The position numbers and the translations under genes are program-made. From the NCBI GenBank assembly GCA_963678705.1, contig OY783212.1, positions 14,136,001 to 14,200,000 on the forward strand: a stretch of 64,000 nt of DNA. The letters are read 5' to 3'. Position 1 is the first letter of the stretch. Each line of letters begins with the position of its first letter. The stretch comes from Panorpa germanica (taxonomy: Eukaryota; Arthropoda; Insecta; Mecoptera; Panorpidae). This document shows, one piece after another, positions 12,601 to 26,173 of this stretch. Below the pieces are notes generated by a model, which saw nothing but the letters and a program-made list of their open reading frames with translations, did not search any database and was not told the DNA's origin.

Positions 12601-14687
12601 TTCAGAATTAATATTTGAGGTTATATTATTTTATACTATTGTGCCTAAAATATCAGTCAACATTATTATTTTATTAATTTAAGTTTTCAAAAGTTAACTT
12701 ATATTAACAAACGCATTTAAAAATTTAGAAAATAGGAATAGTGATAGGGATCATAATCAGACTTACAAGACTGACGCTCCTTTGTTTTAGAGCTATTGCA
12801 CTATTAGCAAATGTCCTTATTACCCATCTTGAAACTCATAGGTTTTATCGTACACTGTCTAATCTATTATTATTCGCACAGTTTGTTTGAGATTTCAGAA
12901 CAGGAATATCGATCGTCCAGTTAGTTATCTGCTATACAATTTTGTATGGATGCATTTATGAGTTATCTAAGTATTGAGTCAGATACGGGATACACTTTTA
13001 CATATAACTGCATATTCAACTAAAATTTATTTGATCTGTACGATCGACTGCTGTTTAATGTTTACAATATTTTACATCCAACAAAGAAAATCATAGTCCG
13101 TATAATTCCCATAATGCTATTAATCATTAATTTTCAGTACTAGTTTAAAAATATTGATTCTTAATGGCATAATCAATCGCTTAAGATTTTTATATAAGGG
13201 AAACTTATTTTTTAAATGTGTTTAAAACTCTTTTATTTTCTCATATTTCAAAACCCATATATTAAAAGCTGAAGATTAAAAAATAAAAGAAAACATAGTT
13301 GATAAAACTGAATATTATTAATAAAATAAAATACAAATAAAAAGAAAACTAAATACACAAGGAATCTGATGTTCTCTACTATTTTTAATAATATCTAGTG
13401 GATTTTATCTAAGAATTTTATTAAGATTGATTCTCTTGAGTGAGTTTTATTTTGTTTATGTTTAAGAAATTGTATTTATATATGAATTAATATAATTTTT
13501 AAAGTTAAATTCACAGTGTAGCTATTTTTTTAACTACTATCTCGTATATATCCCAAAAAGAATTCAAAAACGCCATGTTGACAAACTATTGATAAAAAGT
13601 TTAAAGCGTATGTAAAGAGGCTGGAAATTGATTTTTCATTGTGTCTCTGGCAATATTTTATCTCTTTCCTTCTCGTATATTAAAGTAGGATGTTTGATAT
13701 ATTTTGAAATACATATAAGTCTTCATACATATATATGTATATACCACATGGTGGTATAATATTTATTGATGTATTTCTCATAAAAAATCGAACAATATTT
13801 ATATTTTATTGCTGGAGTCGTATTGTGCACCATATTATACTTTATTGAAATTCTTGATATTTTATTGAAATTCTTTCATTCTTTACTACAATTACTCTTT
13901 TAACGATTTAACGGATGCTTATTCTTTTAACGGTATAAAACACCACGAACAGAGAATTTTACTTTTGCTTTGAAAATGTTAATAAAATGTCTGAAGTTCA
14001 ATTTCAAATATTTATATATATTTCAAAAATTTTATGATGTTTTTCTGAACAACCCGTTTCATCTGCTCGTTACTTCGCTTAAATTTAACTACCTAAAAAC
14101 TAATTGTGAAAAGTGTATTTCCGTAATGTACACTAGGTTACAAGGGGTGCATTTCCTTTACGAGAAAAGTCATGATCTCAATTGTATCACGTGTTAAATG
14201 TAATTTACTAGTTAGAACTTAGGTTTAAAAGAATATACTTCATGGTACACCTCAGTTCGAAGATTTATGACATACCTACAATTGACGTAGTTTTAACTAG
14301 ACTTTATCGTCATCTAGGTGAGTAGGTTTTTTCTTAAAAATATCTCATTATCTAGATTTTTTTTGGAAATTTATTAAAAAAAACAAGTATATTCAGGCAG
14401 ACTGTAAGATAATTGTGACCGCACAAGTATATACCTAATTGGTTTCCTCGAGGTCTTAAAAAGAGGACCATTTGTAAGCATATAAGGCGAGTAAAGTGTG
14501 CTAAGTTTTTTTAAAATTAGTGAATAGCAGAACTGATTACGGGAAAGAGTACTATTAGATATACTATTAGTAATTTTTTTTACATATATTCGATCGTCTT
14601 TCTTAACATCTTCATATATTCTTGCTTCACTCTATTGAAACATGTGAAGAACCTTTTTCTTCGCAAGTTGTCGTAAAAATGTTCAGT

Positions 14688-14708
14688 CATACATACATAC
14701 ATACATAT
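14688..14708. repeat. (CATA)5 microsatellite
   Basis: There are five CATA units, nearly perfect. A shorter copy of the same motif lies at 4996..5010. Confidence 0.93.
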
Positions 14709-17700
14709 AAAAACCACTATCTAATATTTTATAAATTTCTTATTTATAATGAATTTCCTTGTTCCTACTAAAGAAGTTATTAAAAACGCTAATTCTTTCT
14801 CTATTTCATCCTTAAGTTTATTTTAGCATAAATAAAGTTCTAATATACTTTTTAATAGATATTTTTCTTTAACAAATATTTTTATTAGAGTGAAAACATA
14901 TACAAAGGAAACCCAGAATAATAGTAGCTTGTTGTATTTTCGAATACAATGGCATATTGATTAATATTCCTCTTATAAAAATAGACAGGTCTAGACAGCT
15001 TTTAGGCTGTCATGGATGATGTACGTTTCATAACGTAACGTAACTTATATTGTTCATTAGGATTCAATAACCAACTTACTCCAATTACTAAAATGATTTA
15101 TTTTAAATGACTTTAAACTAAATTGAATATGTCATATATTACAAATTAATGATTTTCATTATTTTTAGAGCATTGACTGATTTACCACGCTCATAAATTT
15201 CCGCTGTGTGTGCTCTGCTGTAACTGTAACACTAACAGTAACGTTACAGGTCTTTACATTTCAGCGTTAACGTAGCATGATACTAGCGCTACGTCACGTA
15301 CAAATGTGGTTTAGGTTTAAAAATTCTGTATCTCTGAAATAAAATAAACTTTTACCTGAATAAATCTTCTATTTAATGATGCGTGATGATTCGGAGGTTG
15401 TTTCATTTAATATCCAAAATATAAAGTTATGAAACTTTCGTAATTTATTAAAAATAAAGAAGTTAAATATTGTTAAACATGTATAAATGAATGTTAAAAT
15501 ATTTCATTAACCGTTGTTACAAGTTGAATGGAAAGACCTTTCGACCTTTGTAGAAAATTCAAGAAAACATTTTGGGTAGAACCCAGATAGATGGCATAAA
15601 CTTTAGAAATGTCCCGTACATATTAGATGTCATGAAGTCTAATAAAATCAAAAAGATTAATAATCTGGTCACATTACATGAATGAATGTGGAGTAAACTA
15701 GCCCATGGATACTCGAATGAGAGATTAGATAAAAACTGCTTGCTATCATGACGACAGGAAAATTTTGATTAACAATATGTACCTTCGCAGCGAGCCGCAC
15801 AATTTCTTGTTTTATGTTATATTTAATTGTTCATTTAGAAGAAATTTTTCATCGATAAGTTCTACCTCCGCTCCTGCATCTAATTAATGCGAACTTTAAC
15901 CTTTACATCACTTACACATTTACAACACAAACTTTGCTTGTATTTTAATTTGAAATTAATATTTATTCATCGTTAACAATATCTTTACAGGTTTGTAATT
16001 TTATACTTTAATATTTTCATTTACATTATATAAATAAAACTAACAGCTTTATGTCACATCTCTTTTAAAATAATATTTGAAAGTTAAATAAATTTACACT
16101 GTTTAATTTCCATCCCCTCTACTACTCTCCAACCCCGAACATTTTGAACGTGAAATCCAGTTCTCGAAATCAAATACATTTAATCCCTTTCAGTTTTTAC
16201 CTACGCCTACGTTTACGTGTGTAAACCAAATAAAATACAATTGCTTCGATATGTGCTGTGTACGCTTCGTTTTTAACGACGCCATAGAACATGAATTCAT
16301 TTCATGTCCGTTATTATTTTTTACGCAAGGACTTACATAACAATGTATGTTATATGAAAATAAAATGAGTACACAAGGGTTGTCAACTGGTGAACTCAAA
16401 GGGTAACACATTTCGTTGGGTGTGGGTTGGGTATGGGTAGGGGTGTGTTCGTGTTAAACAAGGATGTTATTACATTTCACATACCATAAATACGAGGTCC
16501 GTACTCGTACACACGGTCACTCACAGTTAGTGGTGTGCGTTGAACGATATATATCGATGTATCTTTATTGTAGTTTATTTTTAGTCGCTTAACTTTTCTC
16601 AATATAAATATATATAGAAATGTCGATATAAATGATACAAAGTTAACTATTGAGTCTAGTATAAGGAGCATCCATTAATTACATCACACACAATTAGAGG
16701 GAATGTAAAGTTAGACTTTAAAAAAAAGATAACATGACCAGAAACAATTAAGATTAAAAAATGTTTTTTTTTTAAATTAGTGACGTCTCATCAGGAGGAA
16801 AGGTGAACCCCTAATAACAGAGAATTCAGTTTCGATTCCTGGTGAATGTATTTATTTCATGGTTGGATAACCTTTGGACAGTGTGTCGTTGGCATAGATA
16901 TCGTTGTTGTATACAACAAATACTTACTCTCTAAACAATCAATATAGAAAGTCATTCAAAGTATTAACAGAACACTGATGAACAATACCCTACAAACATT
17001 TTTTCATATCGTAGTAATGTCGAATAGCCTGATTACAATTTGAGTAAGATTTTTCGAAACACATTCTAAGCCACAGTTAGAAAATATATTCTGGTACGTT
17101 TAGGAAAAGAAATTTCGTATTTTAAAGCTTAAGTTTATGGGGTGTGGTAATTCATTTTTACATTTTTCCAAAATGCCTTTAAAACGAATACTCTTTCTTT
17201 TTTGTTTTCCATAAGTCACCCTATACCGCCCAAATGTCGATTCGAGTTCTAGAATATCGTATTCGAAATTTATACGTTTTCATCCTTAAGAAAGAATACA
17301 CTACAAAACATCTGAAACAACAACTGCCCTTTCAAAGGAAGATATACGTCTGTATCTTTCTATGACTTAAGAAAAATTAATTTTAAACAATATATAGAAA
17401 TATATCGTTCTACAGAACATCGATAGTCTTTTTTCCACCACTAGTGAATACAAAAACGATAACAAAGCTACGGTACGCTTATCAATTTGTTATTGCCTCA
17501 CATATGTTTTATATAACATTTAATATGAAAAATGTATATTAGAGAGTAGTAAAATTAATGAAAACAAATATTTTATTCAGAAATAATAGATTTTAGTACA
17601 AAAAAATTATTCATAACGGATGAGGGCATTAAATTTGTGTTGGCGTTATAGAATGGCATTAAAGTCATCACAGTCATAATACGAGAATGTCCAACGGCAA

Positions 17701-20247
17701 TGACTGCGTCGTTATGCAAATGTGTTCGTATATTTACATGAATTGTATAAATCGTAAATACATATACCTGCATTATTATTTAAAATATCTCATTTTTTCG
17801 TAATTATGTGCATATCAATCAGGTATCCCGACAGCTTGATAAGGTTGTGGTGGGGGTAATGCATCTACTAACAAAATGCTTCATACTCCAGGCCATTTTT
17901 ATTTTAATTATATATTATTATGTTATATCTTTAAAAAAGTAATTTGACATAATGCACTTTCTATGCTGCCTATGATGAATAATGTTAAAGTAGCCAATCA
18001 CGGTGCGTGGCTTGAAAATGTCAGCAGAAATGTTGTATAGAAATATTTACTATTTATTGTTAGTTTTATTGAAATACTTATGCTGATTCCTTGCTTTATT
18101 TATAAGAATTAACATATAAAAATATTCTTCCAAAACTTCAGTGTCACTAAAGAACTATTAATACATGTCCAAAGAAGAAGATACTCCTGCAAGGTATATA
18201 TCCTTTTAAATTTTGAACTTTCCCGTCGAACACCTTGTAAGTAAGTAAGCAATAAGTGCATATTGTTTTCAAAACTAATTCATCATAATACACTCCAAAA
18301 ATGTCTAAGTGTCACTTTCCCATATTCAATCTACTTTTAACTTAGTCAGAGTTCTCAAGTAATACAGGTACATATACAATAAGGTATATAACACATACTG
18401 CTATTTTATTTTTCTTCTTATTTTTATATAACAACATAATTTACTTTGCTCTAGTTAATATTATTTTCTTAGTGCAAAATGAACTGGAACTAATGTATTT
18501 ACTGCAAGAAAAATTGTTTTGAGTGCTGTCACTCCGAATTACAATGCTAGGCTACATACACTCCGGCAAAAATGTGCTAACATAAGAACAAGAAAAGGAA
18601 TATACTCGTATATGTAACTCAAAGGACTAGTGTTTATCATTACCCCAAAATTTTCTATAACATTACTGTACCATTTTGGAGTCACTTTGCTATCATATTG
18701 AAGATGCTTATAATTTTTTTGTCGTGAAAGAGTTTATTTACAGTTCAGTTTCTCACAGTCGTTCATATGAAATGTCTAATTTATTGACTACAAATGGCGA
18801 AACAACTTTTATCTGTCGGAATAGAAATAAAGATAAAGTTGATGCGAACTGTAATTGTAGTGCAATAGTAATAGAAACATCTCAAAATAGGACACTTCAC
18901 CAAATTGTTTACTGGGATTTGTACGTAAATATTACAAAAATACACATTCGTAAATTGCTAAAAAATAATTTCTCAAAACTATAAAAATTTTGATTATTTA
19001 TTTTACCAACATAACCAAAGTTGATTTCAATAAATAACTGAGATTTGAGGAACTAAATTTTCTATCATTTTCGTAGTTATTCCGTCAGCTGCGTCATCTG
19101 CGATGGGTCCGCCATCTCTTATCGTAATTATGTAAACGATTACGACACGGGACACTCACAATCTCTTTACAATTACAAAATAAATACCGAACTACTAACT
19201 AAATTTTCGATAGCAATGAATTGTCCCTGATAAAATGATGCCTAAAATGATTCGCTAAAGGTCAATTCAAATGAAAATTTAGCTCTCATTCGTGCATCAA
19301 AAATCAGTCACTGTATTAATTAGAAATATTATACTATTTGTAATTAAATTAGCAAAAGACATATTCCACTTCGAGAATTATAAACAAAAGCGATTTATCA
19401 AATTAAACGTAGAATGCTTCGCTGAGTCAGACTAATTAATGCTGACCTTTTACCCTATATTGGGCGGGACTCTGTTGTAAAATACTTGTCACAGGCAACT
19501 TACTCGTACTTGCTTTAGAAAGGTTAAATTATTCTGTTTATGACATTTTAAAGTTCTGTTTTATTTTCGTACATAGTGTCAGGAGGTTATCCCAATCTTG
19601 TAAAGAATGATGGAGATAAGAAGTAATACTTTTGAAAATACATATATTCTATTTTACAAAGTGTAGCAGTGATTATTAATCTGAGAACGGAGATTATTTC
19701 AGTTGTAAAACAACAATTAATAATACATTTTCATTTTTAATCTGTATTACATTCTTGAAGGGCCAATGTTACTGGAAAATAACTTCCTACTTCTCATTTT
19801 CACACCTTTTTCGAATGATCACTTTATTCTTTAATCCAGACTGTAGTAAATCCATAGTACTAAATAATTCAACACCGACATCTTGAATTTTGTGACACGT
19901 TATAAAATAAATTTATGTGTAGACATCCTACTCGTATCGACATCGGCATCGGCAGTATCATAAACAACGCGAGTAGAGATCAAATACGGTGTAGTCAGTT
20001 TCCTGAAAGTATGACATGTATTTTAGATAAATATTTTATGAATTTGTATGTATTATTCAAGAAACCACCCAAAATATTTCCTCAGCATTTTTCTTGTCTC
20101 ATATTTCACCAAATATTTCACATATTCTATCAAGAAATTCTTTATTACGTAAATAAACCTTAAGTAATTTTTGTGATTGTGTAGTTTAAATATTAAATCA
20201 AATTTCAAGGAATATTGTATAATATTTTTTTTTTCTTTTTGTTACAG

Positions 20248-20327
20248 ACTGGAAAACATTTTCATCGCACTTCACTACTTATTAAGGCTTTTAATCACAA
20301 ATTTCGTTTGGATCTCGAGCTTAACAC
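20248..20327 (+). CDS. mmd: mind-meld-like ADAM, propeptide exon A (internal)
   Basis: This 80-nt internal exon encodes 26 codons plus the first two bases of a split Thr codon (AC|A). Its reading starts [15 protein letters not shown] and ends K-F-R-L-D-L-E-L-N. The acceptor is strong, with a long T/C tract and TTACAG ending at 20247. The donor is GTAAGT at 20328. The frame enters in phase 0 and joins exactly to the exon at 45566. The peptide matches the early M12B propeptide strand that precedes the Q-L-L-A-P-N segment in insect mind-meld/ADAM22-type proteins; this is family knowledge from memory, not a search. The protein is expected to enter the secretory route, and the propeptide normally chaperones and masks the protease-like domain. 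The previous exon was not found within the window. The exon sits inside a longer ATG-started ORF (20177..20359) in another frame, which is a shadow. Confidence 0.87.
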
Positions 20328-22018
20328 GTAAGTACTTTTTTATATTACAAGATGCCTAGAATAATATACCATATAGTTTATATTCAATTTACTTTAATTA
20401 AGGATTTCGTTATAGCACATTAAAATATTTCTAACACTGAAAAATAAATTAGCCTAAAATGTGCCTGAGAGTTTTAAAAATAATATTGCAACTATGGATA
20501 GTCAAAATCTCCCAATAACCAAATTTTGAATTCCGCTGCAGTCCTTCTCATTTCGCCTTATATTCCTTTTATGCCACTGAAAAGTTTAATTGCGTATCTC
20601 TCGAAACCACTGGAGACAACTTAAACAAATTTAGAGAAAGCTTTCGATGCTAAGTTCTATCATCAACAAACTCCTACTCTGTTGGCAATTTTTCTGATTT
20701 TGTGTCCTCACTTTAATATACACATTTTATAATATAGTCAGAGTTAAGCATCAATGCCTTGTCCACTGTGTCGTTCAAAATTTGATTCTCTACAGAAGTG
20801 TCCATGATTTTTGAGTTCCGTTCCGAATTTTTAACCCTCTTCAAAGAAATTCTATAATTTGGCAAAAATCAATACATTGAAAAATTCTACGTTCTTTTGA
20901 AGTTCATGTATATATATAAATTCTACGGTAAAAATCTATCAAAAAAAATTCTTGTCTTACGTTTCTAATGGAAAAATCTTTCCAAAAACTCAAAACTGCC
21001 TTATACAAACTCATGGTGGTGCATCCAGGCGTAATTTTACAACATTTTCCCATTAAAACACAGATTTTCTATAACAGTCGAGTAAGGATATCAATACTTA
21101 TGTAATAAATTCAAACCAAAAATAAAGTAGCAATATGAATACTAAGTCCCATGTATTAAAACATCCGCAACTTCGGTCAGGTTGCTGTCAGACTTTATGT
21201 ACATAAGTAAAACTAAAAGCAGTATAAATTGAATAAAGTAAATCCTTTAAATCAATTATTCACTTAACAGCATTTCGTTAACGACCTACAGCTAGTCTTT
21301 CTATTTAATGAAGTTATTTTATCTCCGATACGTTCAAATAATTTTAGAACGTCTACACATTTGAATTTCTTCATTATTATTTTCCTCTAATGGATAAGTT
21401 TGACCAATATTTTAACTTCATCATATAAAGCTTACATCTTATCTCCTATAAAACCATAGCAAAGTTTTGAGTTTAATGGTTTCCAAGGATGAACAGCAAC
21501 ACAAACTTCTCATTTTATGTCTTACTGACCTGACCCTCTACTTAAAGCCACTAACCTAGAAACCTCTCCTTGATTACTGTGATATATTTCAAGCTATATT
21601 GCAGTTCAGTATTATTCACGTTCATTCAATTTATAAACACCTTAATATAAGAGTTTTCACTAGTTACATCATCTTATATAAATAGAAGTGTTAAAAATAA
21701 ATGGTAGTTAATTAAAGCGATTAATAATTATTTAATATTCGATTTACATGTAAAAAGTCTTTTTGCACTTCTTGAAGATATTTTTATTGTTGTTTGTTAG
21801 GACACCCTGTATATATCTATGCATATAACTACGATATTCTTCTTGTACTTTGGCATGCTGACTAACACTATAAAACGCAGTACTTCCATTACCGTACTAA
21901 ACATTCCTCCGGGACTGAAGCTATCAAATTTAATTTTTAAGGGACCTGCCTGAAATGGAACCCGTCTTTTTATGACTCTTTTCTAACACAAGTAGCCCTA
22001 ATATTTTATATAAATGAA

Positions 22019-22108
22019 ATGACACCATCGCAACTCGACGCTCGTCGCAACGCCTTTGTTTTCCTCGTCTATCAAGATAGGCTGCGTCTCTTGTTGATAG
22101 TCTTGTAA
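22019..22108 (+). CDS. 29-codon small ORF in a G+C-rich patch, hypothetical
   Basis: The ATG at 22019 opens M-T-P-S-Q-L-D-A-R-R-N-A-F-V-F-L-V-Y-Q-D, then a Leu-rich tail and TAA. The patch has an unusually high G+C content for the intron, with CpG-containing codons (TCG, CGT, CGC). It might be a fragment of old coding DNA or a chance ORF. No homologue is recognised and no splice sites are evident. Confidence 0.12.
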   Translation: MTPSQLDARRNAFVFLVYQDRLRLLLIVL

Positions 22109-23169
22109 TTTTACAGTGATTTATTTTAATTGCTTTTTCGGGCGCCTTTCTGAAAATAAATTGGAACGTTGTTTATAATTATTGGCGTCTGTTAACTTGC
22201 AATTAAATGTTGTCGCAAGACTCAAAGTATTATTGCTTTAATGATAAATCTTGCTGTTATATTGTTTTCTCATGTTATCAATATTGTTAATAATACCTTG
22301 TGTTAAATTACGGCATATTATCAAGGTACTCATATTAATTTGACAATTCATCAACAAAGGTATTAGAAATATTTGTTTAATTATTGTCGTTTAGTACCTA
22401 CTTGCCTTTGTCTTTCTCTTAATGTCACATATTCAATTAATTCAACTAATTTTCATTTTGAATGTTGGTTTCGACATCCTTTATGTCATAAATAGTGTCT
22501 TCCTCTTCTAATGAACAATTTAATGATAATCATTCCTAGTTCTTTAACGGTGATCGAAAATCATGACAATTACGAGAAGGGCCTGCTTTAACCTCCAATA
22601 ATTAGTTGCCTGAAATGAATTATTTTTAGTATAAATCACCTGCCAAAATCAATTGTATCCAGTACCGAATTTACTTTTGGAGACCAGCTTTTAAAAGAAA
22701 ATAACACGCTGATCCTAAAATGACCTTTCTTAATTCTCTCGAAAAAAATCAATTGTATTTAGTCACAGTGACTAAAGACTTTCTTTTCTTACCTACATGT
22801 TTTTGACTGACTTCTTTGTAGTGGTACGGGTCCATAGGCTAGAGTGTTTCCTTAAAATTGTCCCTAATTGTGGGATAATGTTTATATTGTAATAACCAGA
22901 ATTATGAAATTAATATTATTAGACAAAAACAAAAATAACTTTAAGTGCTAATAACTCAATAGTTGATGCACTATAAATAAATAAATATTATTTTTAATAA
23001 TAACTTTATTATTTATTTTCATTTTAACAACTAAAGATGTAGGAACAAATGAATCGGTTTTCGAGATATCAACACTTATTAAAGCTGCACTAAACTTACA
23101 TTTTTATTTATAATTCTTTTTTTTTCCACCACCTTTTCAAAGTTAGCATCAACACACAAATAAGTAAAG

Positions 23170-23171
<2 letters not shown>

Positions 23172-23227
<56 letters not shown>
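23172..23227. repeat. (AT)n microsatellite, about 28 units
   Basis: This is an uninterrupted AT dinucleotide tract of about 56 bp inside the 25.2-kb intron, the longest simple repeat in the window. It is likely length-polymorphic. Confidence 0.97.
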
Positions 23228-23230
<3 letters not shown>

Positions 23231-26037
23231 AAATTGAAACCTCTACCATTTTATAATATGTTCCGGTAGACTTTTCTGGTAATCCGCTACGGTTTATACT
23301 TCATACGGCTACAGTTAAAAAAAGGTTAAAGTTTTAGACAGTGTTTCGTTTTGCTTTGCGGAAAACTTCTAGTTATATTCTAAAAGCTCCAGTCCTACAA
23401 AAAGCTCAGGTTGAGTGGTTATGGATTAGAACTGCTCCGAAAAGGGTACAGAGCAATGGAATAGGATATGGGAAGCTTTACACAATCCGTACACTGTAAA
23501 TATACGTAGTAATACTAATTTCATATTTTAACTAAATATTTTAAATGAGTAATTTATCTTCTAATAATCCAATATAAAACATTATATTAGTCTGAGATAA
23601 TTATGATAATCAAAAAAAGAGAAAATCTAAAAAATGTTCATCTAAAAAATGCGCAAAATTTATTATATGAAATAATAAAATGGTTACGTTACACAGCTGT
23701 CGACCGTACGTCGTTGGCGTACGTGTAGTTCGTTTGTAGTAGTGTCAGTTTTGTTTGGAAATAGCCACACTGTGTAGAACCAATTTATTTATTAATTTGA
23801 TACTATTTGGGGTAACATTTTCATTCTAGAATCAATTGTTCTTCCATTTACAATAGAGTCTGTCTTTTACAGTGTATTGTAATATTTTAATGTTCACTTC
23901 TCGCAGTGTTGGCTGTTGTGTACGAGGCATTATATATCTATCTATAAACCTCAGTAGTTTCGTGGCTTGACACTGATTGATAACGCGTACACACCCTTAA
24001 CTTCGCGAGGCTACCGAAATGTCTGTTGAAATTTATCGGCCTGGCTATACAAGCAATCCAGTAAAAGTTTTGTAAATATATGCAATAGATATATCCAACT
24101 TTAAGTACACTATATCCAAAGTCAGGCCTTCTCAAATGCCTGGCACTCGTATAGTACACTGCTATTAGTAAAAGAAACAAATTCTTTGGTAATACATTTC
24201 ATTCATAATTCCCATGACCTAGTACTAGAGCAAGATCTCAGGGCCGCCAGACATCACTTATTTTCTGATGAACAAAATGTGTAAGATTGAGTTATGTTAG
24301 TGTGTACAATGACCTGCTAACTTGACCAGGCAGCCATTTTCCAGGTATCAGGTAATCAAGGTGTATGTCTCACTCACTCTCATGTGCACGCATAATGCTT
24401 TCTCGCTCCTACTCATAGCGGAATTAAAATTGGGTCTAGGGGATGTTTGGCCCCTTGAATCGGCCTGCTCTCTTGTAAAACGTTATAAAACAGTTTACAG
24501 CAATATCCTGTCTATCACTAAACACACTGGCCACCTCGGATATCTTAGTAATTCCTGCATACTCGTTATACTCCTATTTATGAAAATGAAAATATTACTT
24601 GAGAAACACTGATTTGGCAGACTATACTATAACTCGTATAAGGTACTTGCTGATATGTTCCATACACCCCACGCCCCTCCACCTCTTTCCTTTATATCCT
24701 ACTATTTTCGCAGTTCTTTGTATATTCGGTTCTCAATTGCCATAGAAATTATCCTACATCAATTTCATTTTAAATTTAACTTGTAAAAAATAATTTTTTA
24801 AAGGATGAATTAGTTTTTTCAAGGGATACATGTGAGTTATTAAAAATTTAATTAAATATTATGTAAATTGAATATCTTATACATTGATGTTTGAGATGGT
24901 TATATTATTTAGTTAGTCGGTTGGTATATTTATGATGGAATTTTAGTATCTCTCGGGGCGTTGTGTTATAACTATGTAGAGATATAATAAATGAAGAATA
25001 TATAGTTTAAATTACGAGAGTTCGCCAGCGACTCATAGTTAAACCAGGTTATGTCGTATATATCTGCGATACAATGAAATAGCACTCTCTCACACATTTT
25101 TTTATAATGCATATTGTAAGTAATAAGATAAAACTCACCATCGTATCACTTTTACCCTTTTTCAGGCATAAGTCAACGCTGAACTCTCGCAATTTCGATT
25201 ATACCAACGCAATCGTTATGGGAGCTATAGTTATTAAAAAATCTTTTAAACGAAGAACATTATATGTAGAACGTAGTATATAAGATGGTAATTACACTCT
25301 TTTAATAGCATATTAAACTGATTACACTTTAATACAATAACCTCGTTCTGCAGGACAACGTAAACAATGGTAAACTCATTAAATTACACTAACAACCTCT
25401 CAGTCACTCACCTTACAATCCTAGCGTATCCCCATGTGACTATCATATGTTTATTCCACTGAAGGAGGCACTAGAATGAGAAAGATTTGAAGATGACGCT
25501 GCGGTCAATGTGTTGGCAATGTGGCCGTCAGCCAAATGCTTATTTCTTTTTTTATTATTCACCAATGAATCTGTATTAAAACATTCCGGATTATATTTGA
25601 ACGACCCTCGTATTCCAAGTTTTCAAGTCCGTAACATATGCGAAGTATATATTGTAAATTTACTTTTTAAAGCAATAAGTGTATACATAATATATTAGTA
25701 TACTATATACTTGTAGTTTTTATGAGAGATTGTATATTACTTTCCTACAATGCATACATTTTCGATATTTCGCTAACGTCGACATATGGTGTGTGGCGAT
25801 AGCAATAGCGATTACCCAACGAGAATGATACGAGGATCGATCAATGTCCAAGAAAAAGAAGTGTTAGCTATTCTTTATCCGTTACCAGCTTCTTATTTGT
25901 TACACTATAAAACCCATACATTCTCAACCACAAATAATTATTTCACGAAAAATACGACTTACAGAAATGAACCCTTTCTTAGCAACGAGTATGTGTTCGT
26001 TGGTGAACTAATAATCACTTTCGAGTTTAGAACGTAC

Positions 26038-26173
26038 CTCATGTCCTGATAAGACGCTGGTAAGGAATCTAATGTCGTTAGGTAAGCCTTATATGTGCCT
26101 GACAATGCCTGAATAATCTCTACGGCGGAGGTTTCCGGAGTTGAGCTTGTCGTATGATTGCCCGATTGAAACC
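26038..26173 (-). CDS. Candidate minus-strand exon nested in the ADAM intron, unknown protein
   Basis: This 136-nt segment stands out by G+C content and balanced codon use. On the minus strand it has an acceptor CCCGACAG ending at 26174 and a donor GTACGT beginning at 26037. The frame starts with two bases of a codon and ends two bases into one. The peptide includes S-A-V-E-I-I-Q-A-L-S-G-T-Y-K-A-Y, followed by L-T-T-L-D-S-L-P-A-S-Y-Q-D-M. I do not recognise the family. No neighbouring minus-strand exons were found, so it could instead be a decayed transposon or a retained fragment. The same frame extends past the donor to 25959 in AT-rich sequence that looks non-coding. Confidence 0.3.

Larger units (their letters stand above)
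1..20247. other. Upstream or 5' intronic DNA of the ADAM gene, no confirmed exon
   Basis: This is AT-rich, non-repetitive-looking DNA with no ORF that I recognise. The first recognised ADAM exon at 20248 is internal (strong acceptor, phase 0), so at least one upstream coding exon must exist. It is either hidden here or left of the window. I scanned for a phase-0 donor preceded by coding-like sequence; the only candidate, at 4634..4727, is weak. Listed separately are a hAT-type MITE at 5078..5346, microsatellites, a hairpin at 9627, and the G+C-rich patch at 4139..4354. Stretches at 900..1030 and 12240..12365 are relatively G+C- or C-rich but contain stops in all frames examined. Confidence 0.6.

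Noticed and set aside
16790..16860. TTTCGATTCCTGGT, resembling a tRNA B box
   Set aside because: No A box, anticodon stem or acceptor pairing could be fitted around it.
18676..18984. 102-codon + ORF with several Cys and Asn codons
   Set aside because: It starts with TTG, has no family signature or splice context, and one or two chance frames of this length are expected in 64 kb at this composition.
20177..20359. 60-codon + ORF overlapping the first ADAM exon
   Set aside because: It is in a different frame from the exon, and reads through the T-rich acceptor tract and the donor.
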